64,000 nt of DNA, from contig NZ_SMTE01000015.1 in the NCBI RefSeq assembly GCF_004357765.1, forward strand, positions 1 through 64,000, read 5' to 3'. A program made the position numbers and the translations under genes. Origin of the DNA: Pseudomonas putida (GTDB lineage Bacteria; Pseudomonadota; Gammaproteobacteria; Pseudomonadales; Pseudomonadaceae). The notes under the pieces are model-generated. The model was not told where the DNA came from. It did no database searches and was given only the letters and a program-made list of their open reading frames with translations. This document shows, one piece after another, positions 50,279 to 57,802 of the stretch; positions within the stretch are counted from its first letter, which is position 1; each line of letters begins with the position of its first letter.

Positions 50279-50887
50279 TCAGTTCTTCTCGGCCCGCTCG
50301 CGCAACGCCTTGAGGGTATTGAACGGCGCATCGACGACGAACTTGTTGGCCAACCACGACGGCACACTCCCTCCCGGTTCGGTGTGGACCTGGTAGGTCA
50401 CCTCGGTGCTATCGCCCCTGGGTACCAGCTTCCAGAAACCTTCGACCTGGGCCACGCGCACGAATCCTTTCTCTTCCGGGATATAGGTCGGCAGCTCCTT
50501 GAGATTGCGCACCACGCTGCCATCAGCCTCTTTGACCGTACTCACCTGCAGCACCGAGTCACGCGGGGTCACCGGCCATGGTGTATTGAACTGGGTGTAG
50601 GTCCAGCTCTGATCACCCTCGTGCTTGAGCAGCTTCTGCGACTTGCACTCGTGAATCCAGGCACAGGCCCCCACCACGTCTTCCTGCAGCGCCAGGACCT
50701 TGGCCAGCGGCGCCTTGATCAGCGTCACGCCGCGATAAGCTTTGTACTTGGAGCCTGCCACTTCACTGAGGGACACCTTGATACCCTCCTCGTCCTTGGC
50801 CACCTGCCAGTCCTCGGCCCAGGCCACCGGCGCCAGAAGAACGCCGATGCCACACAGCAGTGCAATACGCTTGATCGATCTCATCAT
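50279..50887 (-). CDS. Exported START-domain protein
   Basis: 202 aa. A signal peptide (1-24, ending AWA) precedes a START/SRPBCC lipid-binding domain (about 28-200) with conserved WIHECKSQKLL and YTQFNTPWPVTPRDSV segments. Such proteins bind lipids or other hydrophobic ligands; this one acts in the periplasm. It lies 29 bp after the YkgJ-family gene and is probably co-transcribed with it, downstream of a PsrA-like operator. Confidence 0.82.
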   Translation of the reverse strand: MMRSIKRIALLCGIGVLLAPVAWAEDWQVAKDEEGIKVSLSEVAGSKYKAYRGVTLIKAPLAKVLALQEDVVGACAWIHECKSQKLLKHEGDQSWTYTQFNTPWPVTPRDSVLQVSTVKEADGSVVRNLKELPTYIPEEKGFVRVAQVEGFWKLVPRGDSTEVTYQVHTEPGGSVPSWLANKFVVDAPFNTLKALRERAEKN

Positions 50888-50916
50888 CTTTATCCTTGTT
50901 GTCGAAGAGCCAACCG

Positions 50917-51171
50917 TTACGCCGCCGTCACTTGCTCCAGCCAACCAAGAATCCTGATCGCCTCGTCGCGGTCGCTGCCACACACCTCGACATCTGCCTT
51001 GAAACCACCGCATACCGCCGGGCGCTCAGGCTTACCGAACAGGTCGCAGAGGTTTGTCGCCGTCAGATGCAGGCAGCGCATACCCGCCGGCTTGCCCTGG
51101 GGCATACGGGGCATGGCAGAGGTGATGGACGGCGCGATGCAGCAGGCGCCGCAACCTTCACGGCAATTCAT
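50917..51171 (-). CDS. YkgJ family cysteine-cluster protein
   Basis: 84 aa with the UPF0153/YkgJ cysteine pattern: C3, C7, C10, C11, C33, C42, C54 and C64. It probably binds zinc or an Fe-S cluster. The function of the family is unknown. First gene of a short operon with the START-domain protein. Confidence 0.85.
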   Translation of the reverse strand: MNCREGCGACCIAPSITSAMPRMPQGKPAGMRCLHLTATNLCDLFGKPERPAVCGGFKADVEVCGSDRDEAIRILGWLEQVTAA

Positions 51172-51237
51172 GGTGATTCACCAAGATCAGGACTCCCTGG
51201 AACAGAACGGGACGAACGTCCCTGGATAGTAACCGCT

Positions 51238-51251
51238 CAAACATACGTTTG
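51238..51251. promoter_or_regulatory. PsrA-like operator upstream of the ykgJ-START pair
   Basis: CAAAC-ATAC-GTTTG fits the P. aeruginosa PsrA consensus (C/G)AAAC-N2-4-GTTT(G/C). It lies about 70 bp upstream of the ykgJ-family start. On the minus strand it is preceded by GGCAATTT, so that GGCAATTTCAAAC (51259-51247) is identical to 57603-57615 at the ETF-QO promoter. A weak TACTAT -10 candidate follows on the minus strand. PsrA binding is inferred. Confidence 0.6.
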
Positions 51252-51303
51252 AAATTGCCACACGGATGAAATCTGCCATGACCCGGCAGTCAGTTGCCCC
51301 AGA

Positions 51304-51780
51304 CTATTGGCGGTACTCGAACTCGATCGCCGCCCCTTCCACATCACGGCGGCTGTCGTTGCGCAGTTGAAGCTGCATTTCGTTGCTGATGAGCCGGCCA
51401 TTGAGCTGGAAGGGGCTGTCGTCTTCTACCGGCTTACTGGGAAACATCGATGGCAGCAAAGGTTTGCGACGCCCGGTCTTGCTGCCGAGGCTGGGCTCGA
51501 GATCATTGACCATTTCCACCGGCAGACTGAGGTCGAGCTTGGGCTTGGGCAGCGGCTTGGCGACCGCCTTGCTGACGGGCTTGGCAGTCTTGCGCTTGGC
51601 GCTGGCAGGTTTCGCCGCTTTTCTGGGCACCGCCTGGCTCTTCTTCTGCACCGTTTTCTGCGCAGGCTTGACCTTGGATGGAGCCGCCTGCGCCGCTGGT
51701 TGCGCAGCCACCGCCATACCACCCGACAGGCAGACTGGCACGAGGCATACGGCAAAAGCAAAAGCGCGCAACAGATTCAT
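51304..51780 (-). CDS. Exported Lys/Ala/Pro-rich protein of unknown function
   Basis: 158 aa. Signal peptide 1 to about 27; low-complexity basic segment 30-90 made of A, K, P, V and Q; then a small conserved-looking domain (95-158) with LDLSLPVEMVNDLEPS and a C-terminal LNGRLISNEMQLQLRN. Similar Pseudomonas proteins have been mislabelled as translation initiation factor from the basic repeat; I see no support for that. Perhaps a peptidoglycan- or DNA-binding envelope protein. Confidence 0.75.
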   Translation of the reverse strand: MNLLRAFAFAVCLVPVCLSGGMAVAAQPAAQAAPSKVKPAQKTVQKKSQAVPRKAAKPASAKRKTAKPVSKAVAKPLPKPKLDLSLPVEMVNDLEPSLGSKTGRRKPLLPSMFPSKPVEDDSPFQLNGRLISNEMQLQLRNDSRRDVEGAAIEFEYRQ

Positions 51781-51842
51781 GGTTACCGATGGGCAGACTG
51801 GAAAAGTGCGTATGCTCTCCGTTCCGCGGCCCGCTGGCAAGC

Positions 51843-53285
51843 CTACAACGGCGAACCTGTCGACTCCCTGCACAATTGCTGAGCCAACAGGCCCAAGGTG
51901 ATCACCGCACGCTCGGCCTCCTTATTCCAGGGAATCCCGCAATTGAGGCGGATACAGTGGTTGAACTGCTCGGTATTGCTGAAGATCAGCCCCGGCGCGA
52001 TGCTGATGCCCTGTTCCAACGCACGCACATGCAACTCCTGAGTGTTGACCCGCCCCGGCAGGCTCACCCAAAGGATGAAGCCGCCCGTGGGCCGGGTCAT
52101 CTGCGTGCCTTCAGGGAAATGTTGTTGCACTGCCAACTGATAGGCACTGAGGTTCTTGCGGTATTCCTGGCGGATGTAGCGCAGATGCCGGTCGTAGCCG
52201 CCGTTCTCCAGGTAAGCCGCTACACCCATTTGCGTCACGCTGCACGCCGAGTGAGTGGTGAAGGTCTGCAGGCGCTGGATCTCTTCCTGATAGCGCCCGG
52301 CAATCATCCAACCCACCCGCACGCCGGGCGACAAGGTCTTGGAGAAGCTCGAGCAGTAGATGACCCGATCCAGCCGGTCGAAGGCCTTGAGCGCCTTGGT
52401 CTTGCCCTGCTCGAACATCAGCTCGCCGTAGATATCGTCCTCGACCACCTGGATGTCGTAGTCCGAGGCCAGCCGCAACAACTGTTTCTGTCGTTCCTCC
52501 GGCATGGTGCCGCCCAGCGGGTTACTCAAGCGCGTGGTCAGCACCAACGCCTTGATCGACCACTGGTTGGCCGCCAGTTGCAGCGCCTCCAGACTGATGC
52601 CCGTGGACGGGTCGCTGGGAATCTCGATCACTTTGAGGCCGAGCAGGTCAGCCAACTGCAGCAAGCCATAGTAGGTTGGCGATTCGGCAGCGATCAGATC
52701 GCCAGGCCGGGTGAGCACACGCAACGACATCTGCAAGGCATCGACGCAACCATGGGTGACCACTACTTCCCGCGGATCGACCAACACGCCAGCATCGCGC
52801 ATGCGGATCGCGATCTGCCGGCGCAACGGCTCGAATCCCGGGCTGAACATATAGCTGAACGCGCGCGGACTGTGGAAACGAGTGACCTTGGCGATCTGCT
52901 GGTGCAGGGCACGCACCGGCAGATAGTCGACGTGGGGCACCGCCGCGCCGAACGGGAACACGCCATCTCGACGAGCTTCGGTGAGCACCTGCTGGATGAT
53001 ACTGGCACGGGTGACCAGGCCGGGCCGCTCGACGCGCGCGATGTCGGGCGTCTGCGCGGTCAGGGCCGGCGTCTGGTGCACGTAGTAGCCCGACTGCGGG
53101 CGTGCCCGGATCAGCCCCTGATCTTCCAGATTGGCGTAAGCCTGCAAGACCGTGGCGTGGCTGACGTTGAGCTGGGCACTCATCTTGCGTACCGAAGGCA
53201 CTCGCTCGCCGGGCTGATAGACACCCCGACGGATATCATCGGCAAGTTGCTGGGCAATACGCTGGTAGAGCAGCAGGTTGGTCAT
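51843..53285 (-). CDS. MocR-type (GntR/aminotransferase) transcriptional regulator
   Basis: 480 aa. The N-terminal GntR winged helix (about 1-75: DDIRRGVYQPGERVPSVR) is joined by a linker to a fold-type I aminotransferase domain (about 110-470) with the PLP lysine in YCSSFSKTLSPGVR. MocR regulators bind PLP and often control vitamin B6 or amino-acid genes. The target is unknown. No divergent partner gene is adjacent. The ATG at 53285 matches the domain start. Confidence 0.88.
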   Translation of the reverse strand: MTNLLLYQRIAQQLADDIRRGVYQPGERVPSVRKMSAQLNVSHATVLQAYANLEDQGLIRARPQSGYYVHQTPALTAQTPDIARVERPGLVTRASIIQQVLTEARRDGVFPFGAAVPHVDYLPVRALHQQIAKVTRFHSPRAFSYMFSPGFEPLRRQIAIRMRDAGVLVDPREVVVTHGCVDALQMSLRVLTRPGDLIAAESPTYYGLLQLADLLGLKVIEIPSDPSTGISLEALQLAANQWSIKALVLTTRLSNPLGGTMPEERQKQLLRLASDYDIQVVEDDIYGELMFEQGKTKALKAFDRLDRVIYCSSFSKTLSPGVRVGWMIAGRYQEEIQRLQTFTTHSACSVTQMGVAAYLENGGYDRHLRYIRQEYRKNLSAYQLAVQQHFPEGTQMTRPTGGFILWVSLPGRVNTQELHVRALEQGISIAPGLIFSNTEQFNHCIRLNCGIPWNKEAERAVITLGLLAQQLCRESTGSPL

Positions 53286-53336
53286 GGCGAGATCTCGGCG
53301 CGCAGACAGGCTCGTTGTTCTTGTGTGGCTCACTGA

Positions 53337-53351
53337 CGGTAGAGGATACCG
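53337..53351. promoter_or_regulatory. CGGTA-N5-TACCG palindrome upstream of the MocR gene
   Basis: Perfect 5-bp arms, about 52 bp upstream of the regulator start. MocR proteins often autoregulate, so this may be an operator. The rest of 53286-53452 shows no gene. Confidence 0.35.
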
Positions 53352-53452
53352 TAACAGTTGCAAAGTGTACTGGCACAGATTGCAGAATAGCCAACCGTAC
53401 AGTCAACCACTAACGAACGAGACGAATGACACGCCGAGACACCCTGACGACT

Positions 53453-54265
53453 TCAGCGCGCCGGCGCGAGTCTACCTTTGTCATCGGAGAAGACGATTTC
53501 CACACGACGGTTCTGTGCTCTGCCCCGCTCCGAAGCGTTGGCCTCGATAGGATATTGGTCGCCGTAGCCTTCGACCTGCAGGCGCTTCTCGTCTATACCC
53601 AGATCCACCAGCATGTCGGCCACGGCCTGGGCGCGGTCACGGGACAGCTTGAGATTGTCCTCCGGCGCACCGGTGCTGTCGGTGTAGCCCTCGATACGCA
53701 CCACACGACGCGGGTTCAATTGAAGGAACTGAACCAGCTTGAGCACGGTACGGCTGGCCGAGTTCTTCAGATCGGCACGCCCGGTGTCGAACAGCACATC
53801 GCTCAGGGTCATGACCAGACCACGATCAGCCTGCTCGGAAGCCAGTGCGGCGATTTGCGACTCGACCCATTTACCCTGCTGTTGCACGCTGGCCAGCTTG
53901 GCCTCGCGCAGCGCCAACTGCAGGCGCTGACGCTCAAGGTCGAGCTTGGCCCGGCGCTCCTGATTCAGGGCCAACTTGGCATGCTCGCTGGCGATCTCGC
54001 TGTAGCGCTGGCTCAGATAGGCGTAGTGGCGCACATCACTGCCCGTGCCCACATAGCTCGACAAGCGCTCGGCGCGGGACAACGACTCACCCGCGCGGAT
54101 GACGTCACGCGGCGCACTGCGCAGCACATCGGCATCGTCCTTGACCTTCTGGAAGCTGGCCGCAGCCTCGTCCAGAGCCGCCTCGCTGCGCTGACTGGCA
54201 CAGCCTTGCAAGCCCGCCGTCAGCACCACAAGGGCCAGCGCGGCCATTGGTTTGGCACCCATCAT
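53453..54265 (-). CDS. OmpA-family lipoprotein with N-terminal DUF4398
   Basis: 270 aa. The lipobox LQGC places the lipidated Cys at 22. A DUF4398-like helical part (about 28-140) is rich in A, L, E and R, and a C-terminal OmpA peptidoglycan-binding domain (about 150-260) has VLFDTGRADLK, IEGYTDSTG and AQNRRVEIVF. It probably ties the outer membrane to peptidoglycan. Its ATG overlaps the stop of the DUF4398 lipoprotein gene (ATGA). Confidence 0.87.
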   Translation of the reverse strand: MMGAKPMAALALVVLTAGLQGCASQRSEAALDEAAASFQKVKDDADVLRSAPRDVIRAGESLSRAERLSSYVGTGSDVRHYAYLSQRYSEIASEHAKLALNQERRAKLDLERQRLQLALREAKLASVQQQGKWVESQIAALASEQADRGLVMTLSDVLFDTGRADLKNSASRTVLKLVQFLQLNPRRVVRIEGYTDSTGAPEDNLKLSRDRAQAVADMLVDLGIDEKRLQVEGYGDQYPIEANASERGRAQNRRVEIVFSDDKGRLAPAR

Positions 54266-54615
54266 GGCTGCACCTCCAACTGCTTGCGCAAACGCTTGAT
54301 CCGCGACTGCAACACTGCGAGCTGCTCATCGCTCTTCTGATTGAGGACCTGGGCCTCGGCCAGGCGAGCGTCCAGTTCGGCTTGCTCGGCACGCATGCGT
54401 GCGTCGCGATAGCTTTCTCCGAGCATGTTGCTCCTGGCCCGATCGAGCTTGTCGCTGGCCATCTTGAATGCCGGGTTGTCCTCGGTGGCGCCGACCGCCT
54501 TGGCCTGCTCCAGCGCCTGCTCGGCAATGCGCATCTGTTCGTTGGGCGCCGGGTCGTTGGCGCAGCCGGCCAGGCCGAACATGGCCGCGGCAAGGATCAG
54601 TGATTGGGTTCTCAC
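54262..54615 (-). CDS. DUF4398 lipoprotein
   Basis: 117 aa. Lipobox LAGC with Cys at 18; the rest is a long charged helical region (30-115) of the DUF4398 type, predicted coiled coil. I start at the GTG at 54615, 7 bases after AGGA; an earlier GTG at 54621 sits on the ribosome site. It is the middle gene of a three-gene operon, overlapping the OmpA lipoprotein gene that shares the same helical domain. Confidence 0.82.
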   Translation of the reverse strand: MRTQSLILAAAMFGLAGCANDPAPNEQMRIAEQALEQAKAVGATEDNPAFKMASDKLDRARSNMLGESYRDARMRAEQAELDARLAEAQVLNQKSDEQLAVLQSRIKRLRKQLEVQP

Positions 54616-54624
54616 ACACACTTC

Positions 54625-55446
54625 CTACTGTTTGGGGGCGTCCGGGGAAAGCTGCATCTGCGCTTTCCAGCGCTCGACGTTGCGCTGCAACACGGCGTCG
54701 GACGTACCGGAGATCGGCAATTCTGTCAGTTTTTTCGCCAACTGCCCACGCAGCCAGCTGTCGTTGCAGGCCGAATTATGCGAAACCGCCAGATACAAGC
54801 CTGGACGGTCCACCGGTAGACCACGGGCGATCAGGTCATTGCTCATACCGAGGCCCTGGGTCATCGCCATGCCCGCATAGCGACCAGCCAGCACATAATC
54901 GACCTGTCCCAACACCAGCTTCTGGAACGCCTGGGTCAGGTTCTGCGCGACCACCAGATGCAGCTGGGCCTTGGCGAACGCGTCGAACGCCGGCGTCAAC
55001 CGCGCCCGTTCGGAGAGGCTGCCCTGGTAACGGGCCAGGTCTGCAGGACCGTCGAACACCACCTGCCCATCATGGCGGGTCCATACCAGGTATTCGTTGA
55101 GCAGCAACGGTGGATGAATGTAGTCGAGCGCGGTGAGTTGCTCGACCTGCATGGGCGTATCGAGCAACAGATCGATGCGCCCGCTGCGCACTTCCTCCAG
55201 GGCCTGGTCGCGCTTGCCGGCGTGCAGCACCTCGACCTTGATACCGAGCTCGCTGGCCACCTGGCGCAACAGGTCGACATTGGCCCCGATCAGATGGCGC
55301 GGGTCCTTCGGGTCCTGCCAGGAGTACGGCGGCGCATCCGGGCTGCCGGTGACCACCAGGCGCTCGCACTTGCCTGCCGCCAGCGCCAGGGGAGACAGCA
55401 GCGCAGTCATGCATGCCAGCACCCTGCCCGCTTTGGATAACACCAT
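54625..55446 (-). CDS. Periplasmic substrate-binding protein (family 3)
   Basis: 273 aa. Signal peptide 1 to about 23, then a two-lobe fold of the extracellular solute-binding family 3 type (LIGANVDLLRQVASELGIKVE, then QVDYVLAGRYAGMAM). No transport genes are adjacent. It leads an operon with two envelope lipoproteins, 9 bp apart, so a sensing or envelope role is possible. A good ribosome site precedes the ATG. Confidence 0.8.
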   Translation of the reverse strand: MVLSKAGRVLACMTALLSPLALAAGKCERLVVTGSPDAPPYSWQDPKDPRHLIGANVDLLRQVASELGIKVEVLHAGKRDQALEEVRSGRIDLLLDTPMQVEQLTALDYIHPPLLLNEYLVWTRHDGQVVFDGPADLARYQGSLSERARLTPAFDAFAKAQLHLVVAQNLTQAFQKLVLGQVDYVLAGRYAGMAMTQGLGMSNDLIARGLPVDRPGLYLAVSHNSACNDSWLRGQLAKKLTELPISGTSDAVLQRNVERWKAQMQLSPDAPKQ

Positions 55447-55497
55447 CCTTCACTCCTCGTTCGTATTCATCGGCGATGAGGCCCGTGCCGATACCGC

Positions 55498-55533
55498 AAA
55501 AAAAACCCGGCCCTCATGACGAGGGCCGGGCTT
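55498..55533 (-). terminator. Terminator after etfA
   Basis: CCCGGCCCTC (55506-55515) pairs with GAGGGCCGGG (55521-55530). On the minus strand a run of eight T follows (complement of 55498-55505). It lies about 25 bp past the etfA stop and before the solute-binding gene. Confidence 0.9.
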
Positions 55534-55555
55534 CTTTATAAGTGAAGCAGCCGGA

Positions 55556-56485
55556 TCAGACCAGCTTTTCCAGCTCCGGAACGGCTTCGAACAGGTCGGC
55601 GACCAGCCCGTAGTCGGCCACCTGGAAGATCGGCGCCTCTTCGTCCTTGTTGATCGCCACGATCACCTTGGAGTCCTTCATGCCTGCCAGGTGCTGGATC
55701 GCGCCGGAGATACCGACGGCGATGTACAGCTGCGGGGCGACGATCTTGCCGGTCTGGCCGACCTGCATGTCGTTGGGCACGAAGCCCGCGTCGACCGCGG
55801 CGCGCGAGGCACCGACAGCAGCGCCGAGCTTGTCGGCCAGGCTGTACAGGTGGCTGAAGTTGTCACCATTGCCCATGCCGCGACCGCCGGAGACGACGAT
55901 CTTGGCAGCGGTCAGCTCTGGGCGATCGGACTTGGCCAGCTCTTCGCCGACAAAGCTCGAGATACCGGCGTCATGGGCGGCACCGACGGCCTCGACGGCA
56001 GCCGAACCACCTTCGGCGGCCACGGCGTCGAAGCCGGTGGTACGCACGGTGATGACCTTGATCGCAGCGCTCGATTGCACGGTGGCAATGGCGTTACCGG
56101 CGTAGATCGGGCGCTTGAAGGTGTCGGCGGACTCGACCGAGATGATCTCGGAGATCTGGTCGACGTCCAGCAGCGCAGCAACGCGCGGCAGGATGTTCTT
56201 GCCATTGGTGGTGGCCGGGGCCAGCACGTGGCTGTAACCGCTGGCCAGCTCTTTGATGAGCGGCGCGACGTTTTCCGGCAGCACATGGGCGTAGGCCGCG
56301 TTATCAGCGACCAACACCTTGGCCACGCCAGCGATCTTGGCCGCGGATTCGGCGACGCCGCCCACGTTCTGGCCAGCGACCAGAACGTGGATATCACCAC
56401 CGATCTTGGCGGCAGCGGCGACAGTGTTCAGGGTGGCCGGGGCTACGGCACCGGCTTCGTATTCAGCGACAACCAGGATAGTCAT
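55556..56485 (-). CDS. etfA: Electron transfer flavoprotein subunit alpha
   Basis: 309 aa. The C-terminal FAD domain has SGGRGMGNG and the family segments [23 protein letters not shown] and [17 protein letters not shown]. With EtfB it accepts electrons from acyl-CoA and other dehydrogenases. The start directly follows the etfB stop (TAA then ATG). Confidence 0.97.
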   Translation of the reverse strand: MTILVVAEYEAGAVAPATLNTVAAAAKIGGDIHVLVAGQNVGGVAESAAKIAGVAKVLVADNAAYAHVLPENVAPLIKELASGYSHVLAPATTNGKNILPRVAALLDVDQISEIISVESADTFKRPIYAGNAIATVQSSAAIKVITVRTTGFDAVAAEGGSAAVEAVGAAHDAGISSFVGEELAKSDRPELTAAKIVVSGGRGMGNGDNFSHLYSLADKLGAAVGASRAAVDAGFVPNDMQVGQTGKIVAPQLYIAVGISGAIQHLAGMKDSKVIVAINKDEEAPIFQVADYGLVADLFEAVPELEKLV

Positions 56486-57235
56486 TTAGATTACCTTCGC
56501 TTCGTTCTTCAGCTTCTCGACCAGTTCGGCCACCGATTTGACCTTGATGCCAGCGCTGCGGGCAGCCGGGGCTTCAACCTTCACGGTCTTGTTGGTGGAG
56601 GTCAGCGATACGCCCAGCGCGTCTGGAGTCACGGTCTCCAGCGGCTTCTTCTTGGCCTTCATGATGTTCGGCAGCGACGCGTAGCGTGGCTCGTTCAGGC
56701 GCAGGTCGGTGGTGACGATGGCTGGCAGGTTCAGTGCAACGGTCTGCAGGCCGCCATCGATTTCACGGGTGACATTGAGCTTGTCGCCAGCCACTTCCAC
56801 CTTGGAGGCGAAAGTGCCCTGGGCGAAGCCGGTCAGCGCAGCCAGCATCTGGCCGGTCTGGTTGTTGTCACTGTCGATGGCCTGCTTGCCGAGGATCACC
56901 AACTGCGGCTGTTCCTTGTCGACAACGGCTTTCAGTGCCTTGGCCACGGCCAGGGAATTCAGCTCTTCGGCAGCTTCGACCAGAATGGCCCGGTCAGCAC
57001 CCAGAGCCAGGGCGGTACGCAGTTGCTCCTGGGCAGCGGTCGGGCCGATGGTAACGACGACGATCTCGCTGGCCACGCCCTTCTCTTTCAGGCGTACGGC
57101 TTCTTCCACGGCGATTTCGCAGAAGGGGTTCATGGACATCTTGACGTTTGCAAGGTCGACGCCGGAGTTATCCGCCTTGACGCGAACCTTGACGTTGTAG
57201 TCGACCACTCGTTTGACAGCTACAAGAACCTTCAT
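56486..57235 (-). CDS. etfB: Electron transfer flavoprotein subunit beta
   Basis: 249 aa with the family signature [18 protein letters not shown] near 37-54 and the AMP-binding DNNQTGQM region. First gene of etfBA. The start follows GAGGAAT. Transcription comes from the 567-bp space divergent to ETF-QO. Confidence 0.97.
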   Translation of the reverse strand: MKVLVAVKRVVDYNVKVRVKADNSGVDLANVKMSMNPFCEIAVEEAVRLKEKGVASEIVVVTIGPTAAQEQLRTALALGADRAILVEAAEELNSLAVAKALKAVVDKEQPQLVILGKQAIDSDNNQTGQMLAALTGFAQGTFASKVEVAGDKLNVTREIDGGLQTVALNLPAIVTTDLRLNEPRYASLPNIMKAKKKPLETVTPDALGVSLTSTNKTVKVEAPAARSAGIKVKSVAELVEKLKNEAKVI

Positions 57236-57610
57236 GGATTCCTCGTTACTCTCCGGTGAATAGAATGTCGCCTGGGGCCATGCCCTGGCGATGCGCGTGG
57301 GTACAAGGGCACCTCTAAAAACGAACCGGACGGAGCGACCTTCACGTGACCGAACAGTCTCTGTTCGACCGCCGCGGCAAAAACCCGCGGGTCATTTTCT
57401 GTCGTGGCGTGTAGACTCCACTACAAAACACGTTCTGGCCCAGACAGCCTGCTCCACGCCTGGTCTTTAGGGGTACACCTGCGCCCGACGATCAGCCTAC
57501 GGCGAGCGTAAAACCGCTCGTATCTTGACCGTAACACCCCATCCGGTCAATACGGCAAATCGGTCACCCTCCAGCCGCCTTCCTGTGATTTTACTGGCCT
57601 GCGGCAATTT

Positions 57611-57624
57611 CAAACAAACGTTTG
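57611..57624. promoter_or_regulatory. PsrA-type operator at the ETF-QO promoter
   Basis: CAAAC-AAAC-GTTTG matches the PsrA consensus exactly and lies two bases upstream of the -35 hexamer. In P. aeruginosa PsrA, a TetR-family fatty-acid sensor, controls the divergent etf genes, so the site is expected here. Confidence 0.75.
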
Positions 57625-57626
57625 TA

Positions 57627-57655
57627 TTGGACCCGCCACGTGGTGTAGATATAAT
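57627..57655 (+). promoter_or_regulatory. sigma70-type promoter of the ETF-QO gene
   Basis: TTGGAC (57627-57632), a 17-base spacer and a perfect TATAAT (57650-57655). The start would be near 57662, giving a leader of about 140 bases. The PsrA-like box abuts the -35, so binding would block polymerase. Confidence 0.8.
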
Positions 57656-57802
57656 GCGCGCCAGGACAAAAACGGTGTAGTCCGTCTTTTTCGCAGCTAC
57701 AGCCAGGCCCCGCCGCGGGCCCCGATGCCGAGCCGCGCACGAACGTCCAGCACCCAATAAGACCAAGCAACAGCACGAGCCTTGATGAGTAGGAGAGAAC
57801 CA

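Larger units (their letters stand above)
57236..57802. other. Divergent regulatory region between etfBA and ETF-QO
   Basis: 567 bp, no gene. The right part holds the PsrA-like box and promoter for ETF-QO (57611-57655). The middle has TTGACC-N14-GGTCAA (57525-57550) and a small stem GAGCG-N6-CGCTC near 57504-57519. On the minus strand TTGACC (57550-57545) with a weak CAAGAT 17 bases on is a possible etfBA promoter, with a leader of about 285 bases. Confidence 0.55.
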
